In this document: piece after piece, positions 5,752 to 8,416 of the stretch
Position numbering within the stretch: the first letter of the stretch is position 1
Layout: each line of letters begins with the position of its first letter
Assembly: GCA_026985785.1 (NCBI GenBank)
Contig: JALSPT010000199.1
Span: 1 to 8,416 of the forward strand
Direction: 5' to 3'
Source: Anaerolineales bacterium
Lineage (GTDB): Bacteria > Chloroflexota > Anaerolineae > Anaerolineales > DRMV01
DNA: 8,416 bases
The notes under the pieces: model-generated
Databases searched by the model: none
Told to the model about the DNA's origin: nothing
Seen by the model: the letters and a program-made list of their open reading frames with translations, nothing else
Program-made: the position numbers and the translations under genes

Positions 5752-7551
5752 TTACCGCAGCCAGAAAAACTGCAATGCGGCCACAGCGACTGGCGTGACG
5801 ACCAGGAGCAGGGGCAACCCTACTTTGAAGTAATCCCGAGGCTGGTAATCGCCCGGGCCCATGACCAGCAGATTGACAGGGTGGCCGGTAGGCAGGAGAA
5901 AGGCAAACGACGCGCCAACGGCGACAGCCATACCCAGGCCCCGCGGCGGCAGGCCGTAGGTCTCGGCAGCGGCGATGGCGAGAGGAGCCAGCAGCAACGC
6001 GGCCACCTGGCCACTGGCAATTTGCGCCAGCAGAGCCGTTAGCAACAAAAAGGCAGCGGCAACCACCCAGCCAGGTGCAGCATGCAAAGGCGCCAGCGCC
6101 GCCCGGCTGAGAAAGGCGGCAGCACCGGTCTGCCGCATGGCCGTTCCCAGGGGGATCATGCCGCCAATGAGAAGGATCACCCGCCACGGAACAGTCCGGT
6201 AAGCCTGCTCCGGCGGAACGATACGCAGTAACATCATGCCGATCGCGCCGCCAAGGGTGGTGAGCGCCAGGGGCGCCCACCCCAGTGCCGCGGGTACCAG
6301 CGCCAGCAGCAACAGCACCACCGAGGCCACGCTGCGCCAGGTAAGGGGCTGTTGCTGGTTGCCGAAAACATCCACAACGAGGAAGTCGCCGCTTTCCCGC
6401 AAATGCTCCAATCCCGCAGGGGGAAGCAGCGCCAGCAAAGCATCGCCAGGCTGAAGGGGGAGGGCGTACAGCCGCTGGTCCAGCACTTTGCCTTCCCGCC
6501 ACACGGCCAGCACCCGAAGCCCATAGCGGGCATAAAGTTGCAGCGCCTGCGGCGTCTGGCCAATGGCCGCGCCACGCGGGTTGAGGGCAAGTTCAACCAA
6601 CGTGGCTTGCTCGCGAAAGGCTTCGCACAAGTTGGCGGCTGGGTGAGGTTTGAGACCCAGCGTCCTCAGCGCCTCGGGCGGCACCTGCCCGGAGACCACC
6701 ACCACATCGCCGGGCTGGAGGGTGTAATCTGGCGGCAGGCGGTGGGCCAGCAAAATCTCGTCGGAAGCCAACAAAACCCCCACCGGCGTCAGCCCCACAT
6801 CGGTCGCGACGCCGGGCTTGCGGGCAGGGCGTCCCACGAGGGGCGAATGAGGAAGCACTTCCAGGGCATGGAGTTCCTCCTGCAGCCGATAAGTGGCCAC
6901 CAAATCAGCAAATGCGGAGCCAGCGGTGCGTTTGCCGATGCGGCGGGGGAGCAAGTGGCGCCCAACGAGAGCCATAAAAAGTAAGCCGACAAAGGTCACC
7001 GGCAGGCCAACAGGCAGGAAATCGAGCAGGCCATAGGGCTTCAAACCGTGGGCAGTCAGCGAAGCACTGGTGACCAGGTTGGCGGTCGTCAGCAAGGTCG
7101 CCGTGCCACCCAGCAGGGTGCCATAAGCCAGGGGAATGAGCACCCGCGAGGGTGCGACGTCGTCACGCTGTCGGGTGATGGCCAGCACCGGCGAAAGGAG
7201 CACGGCTGCCGCGGCCACGGTGTTCATAAATAAGGAAAGCAACGCTGCGGCCAGCATGGTCACGGCGACCAACCGCCCTTCCGAGCCACGGCCCAGCCTC
7301 GCCAGCCGCCGCCCTAACAAAGAGGAGACCCCTGTTACCTCCAGCCCGCGGGTGAGCACGAAAATGGACAGCAACACAAAAACCACAGGACTGGAGAACC
7401 CGGCCAGCGCCTGTTGGACGCTGAGCACACCGCTGAAGCCCAACACAAGAGCCACCAGCAAGCCAACGACGTCGGCGCGCACTTTGTTACTGACAAGCAA
7501 TATCGCAGCCAGGGCTGTGATGAACAGGGTGAGGTTGAGGGGGGAAAGCAT
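5752..7551 (-). CDS. SLC13-type permease with two RCK_C (TrkA_C) domains
   Basis: Ion-transporter superfamily permease of 599 residues. Two membrane halves (about 5-205 and 405-597) enclose a soluble insert with two RCK_C-like domains, at about 225-295 (ending TLQPGDVVVVSG) and 310-395 (ending PLQPGDALLAL). First-half marks are FMNTVAAAAVLLSPVL (108-123) and GGTATLLTTANLV (148-160); second-half marks are GASFAFLLPTGHPVNLLVMG (546-565) and DYFKVGLPL. SLC13/DASS members import sulfate, dicarboxylates or other anions, usually with sodium. Both inner substrate motifs are unusual: TTAN stands where GTSPN is common, and SGQVAA (513-518) where an Asn/Thr motif is common, so the substrate is open. 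The ATG at 7551 lies two bases after the preceding stop with no ribosome binding site; a TTG at 7557 is an alternative. RCK_C domains bind small ligands, including c-di-AMP in some proteins, notable beside pgpH. Confidence 0.88.
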   Translation of the reverse strand: MLSPLNLTLFITALAAILLVSNKVRADVVGLLVALVLGFSGVLSVQQALAGFSSPVVFVLLSIFVLTRGLEVTGVSSLLGRRLARLGRGSEGRLVAVTMLAAALLSLFMNTVAAAAVLLSPVLAITRQRDDVAPSRVLIPLAYGTLLGGTATLLTTANLVTSASLTAHGLKPYGLLDFLPVGLPVTFVGLLFMALVGRHLLPRRIGKRTAGSAFADLVATYRLQEELHALEVLPHSPLVGRPARKPGVATDVGLTPVGVLLASDEILLAHRLPPDYTLQPGDVVVVSGQVPPEALRTLGLKPHPAANLCEAFREQATLVELALNPRGAAIGQTPQALQLYARYGLRVLAVWREGKVLDQRLYALPLQPGDALLALLPPAGLEHLRESGDFLVVDVFGNQQQPLTWRSVASVVLLLLALVPAALGWAPLALTTLGGAIGMMLLRIVPPEQAYRTVPWRVILLIGGMIPLGTAMRQTGAAAFLSRAALAPLHAAPGWVVAAAFLLLTALLAQIASGQVAALLLAPLAIAAAETYGLPPRGLGMAVAVGASFAFLLPTGHPVNLLVMGPGDYQPRDYFKVGLPLLLVVTPVAVAALQFFWLR

Positions 7552-7553
7552 GA

Positions 7554-8339
7554 TCAACGCAGGAGGTCACGCAACGAAGCCGCCTGAGCAGGAGGCAGCC
7601 ACGCCAATACCCGACGGATGAGCCACGCCAGGTTGTCAGAGGGGGTGCTCTGCCACAGATTGCGGAGGTAGGGGGTAATTTCCTCCGGCCAACGCCGAGC
7701 CATTGCCCGGAGAACCGCGGTCAATTCAGGATGCCAGGCTTTGTTGGGCGGAGTGAGCAACGGGGTGAGGTAACGCAGCACAGCGGGGAGGTTCTCGAAA
7801 TCAGGGTTTTGAAGAAGCGGCACGAGCATTTGCAAAGCCAGGGGCGTGGTTTCGGCCAGGGCAAGGCCATCGGCCACGGCACGCAGGTAAGCCTGGGGCG
7901 CCTCAGCCGCAAGGCGAAGGGTGGCGTGTCGAAGCAGGGCTTGCGTCACGGCGGGGTCGGGGGCGTAGGAAAGCCAGTCTTGCAGACGGTGGAGCGCTTC
8001 GTTAGGCGGAGTGACTGGCGCGATCCCCAACAGACGGGCGGCCAGCAAGTGGGATTCCAGGTCAGGGCGCGCCCAAAGGGCGTCGGCCAAAGGGAAGACG
8101 AGATCGGGGCGGTTTTCTAAATGTAGGCGTAGCCCCTGCCATACTGTGGCCAGCACGGCCGGTGCGAGGTGGTAAGCCGGTATGCGCAACGGCGAAACGC
8201 CCTGGCCATGCCGCCGAGTGCGGTCGGCATAGCGGCTGAGCAGATGTTCCCATTGGGCGAGGAATGCCTCGGGCTGGCCGGTAGAGGCTGCTAACGCCTG
8301 GGCTTCCTGCCGCAAAGTTTCCCAACGCACAGCAGGCAT
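7554..8339 (-). CDS. hypothetical alpha-helical repeat protein, faintly AlkD-like
   Basis: Protein of 261 residues that I do not recognise with certainty. It is almost entirely predicted helix, rich in Leu, Ala and Trp, without a signal peptide or membrane span. The pattern of paired amphipathic helices suggests a HEAT-like solenoid. The part LADALWARPDLESHLLAARL (84-103) resembles the LW....E..LA block of AlkD-type DNA glycosylases, and the C-terminal stretch around NLAWLIRRVLAWLPP (236-250) resembles their last helices. The catalytic-site residues of AlkD cannot be placed with confidence, so this is at best a divergent relative. The ATG at 8339 shares one base with the stop of the upstream gene (TGATG), and the stop lies two bases before the permease ATG, so all three are probably cotranscribed. 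Alternatives are a generic HEAT-repeat scaffold or a regulator. Function unknown. Confidence 0.7.
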   Translation of the reverse strand: MPAVRWETLRQEAQALAASTGQPEAFLAQWEHLLSRYADRTRRHGQGVSPLRIPAYHLAPAVLATVWQGLRLHLENRPDLVFPLADALWARPDLESHLLAARLLGIAPVTPPNEALHRLQDWLSYAPDPAVTQALLRHATLRLAAEAPQAYLRAVADGLALAETTPLALQMLVPLLQNPDFENLPAVLRYLTPLLTPPNKAWHPELTAVLRAMARRWPEEITPYLRNLWQSTPSDNLAWLIRRVLAWLPPAQAASLRDLLR

Positions 8340-8416
8340 CAGAACAGGCTCTCGTAATCCACTTTGGGGAACACGGTCAGTTTGCCGCCCACGGTGGCAT
8401 CCACAATGCGGCGTCC
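8339..8416 (-). CDS. 3' end of an unidentified gene (partial)
   Basis: The last 25 codons of a minus-strand gene enter from the right edge and end at a TGA (8341-8339) that shares its final base with the ATG of the helical repeat protein. The visible tail includes GRRIVDATVGGKLTVFPKVD and ends in ESLF. Its alternation of short hydrophobic strands and the GGKLTVFP pattern could suit the C-terminus of an enzyme such as a zinc-dependent dehydrogenase, but this is a guess from a very short piece. The TGATG overlap and continuous open frame support a real gene. Confidence 0.6.
   Translation of the reverse strand, partial: GRRIVDATVGGKLTVFPKVDYESLF

Noticed and set aside
4872..5798. Plus-strand open frame of about 300 codons opposite pgpH
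   Set aside because: It mirrors the coding strand of a well-supported 7TM-HD protein, has low-complexity Gln/Arg/Gly-rich composition, and has no ribosome binding site or family motif.
5723..6502. Minus-strand open frame overlapping the permease in another frame
   Set aside because: The permease frame has conserved transporter motifs throughout, while this one is rich in Arg, Gly and Cys and has none; it is a shadow.
1..8416. tRNA or rRNA genes, insertion sequences, CRISPR repeats, phage or toxin-antitoxin genes
   Set aside because: By eye I see no direct-repeat arrays, transposase motifs, terminal inverted repeats or cloverleaf-like segments; nearly all bases are accounted for by coding genes.

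Overview
This is a gene-dense, high-GC stretch of bacterial chromosome with no mobile elements, structural RNA genes or CRISPR arrays that I could find. Gene order and protein character suggest a bacterium outside the Proteobacteria. The run pgpH-ybeY-dgkA matches the core of the Firmicute phoH-yqfF-ybeY-dgkA cluster, but the base composition and leaderless-looking start of pgpH would also fit Chloroflexota (Anaerolineae-like) or a relative. That assignment is an inference, not proven from sequence.

Layout. On the left, one plus-strand gene (YfcE-like metallophosphoesterase, 32-532) meets a long minus-strand run tail to tail, and the two 3' ends overlap by 14 bases. Read in transcription order from the right edge, the minus strand holds: the end of an unidentified gene (8416-8339); an alpha-helical repeat protein with a faint AlkD-like pattern (8339-7554); an SLC13-type permease with two cytosolic RCK_C/TrkA_C-like domains (7551-5752); a 7TM-HD c-di-AMP phosphodiesterase of the PgpH family (5726-3567); YbeY (3592-3140); a DgkA-family lipid kinase (3132-2773); a Nudix hydrolase (2771-2340); an endonuclease IV-like TIM-barrel protein (2310-1453); and homoserine kinase ThrB (1451-519). 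Junctions range from a 26-base overlap to a 29-base gap, so the run looks like one or two transcripts. There is no intergenic stretch near 300 bases.

The only clear promoter sits in the 25-base gap between permease and pgpH: a perfect extended -10 (TGGTATAAT) nine bases from the pgpH ATG, with no Shine-Dalgarno sequence. It implies a separate transcript for pgpH and the genes after it, possibly starting with almost no leader.

Functional links. The most interesting pairing is a transporter carrying RCK_C domains, a domain type known to bind c-di-AMP in potassium transport proteins, next to a predicted c-di-AMP hydrolase. A c-di-AMP-controlled permease with its own signal-removing enzyme is a testable idea. 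Downstream genes cover rRNA maturation (YbeY), lipid-carrier phosphorylation (DgkA family), nucleotide clean-up (Nudix), a possible DNA-repair or sugar-phosphate enzyme (TIM barrel) and threonine synthesis (ThrB). Several starts were moved inward from the longest reading frame because a well-placed ribosome binding site or the family's usual N-terminus supports the shorter form.
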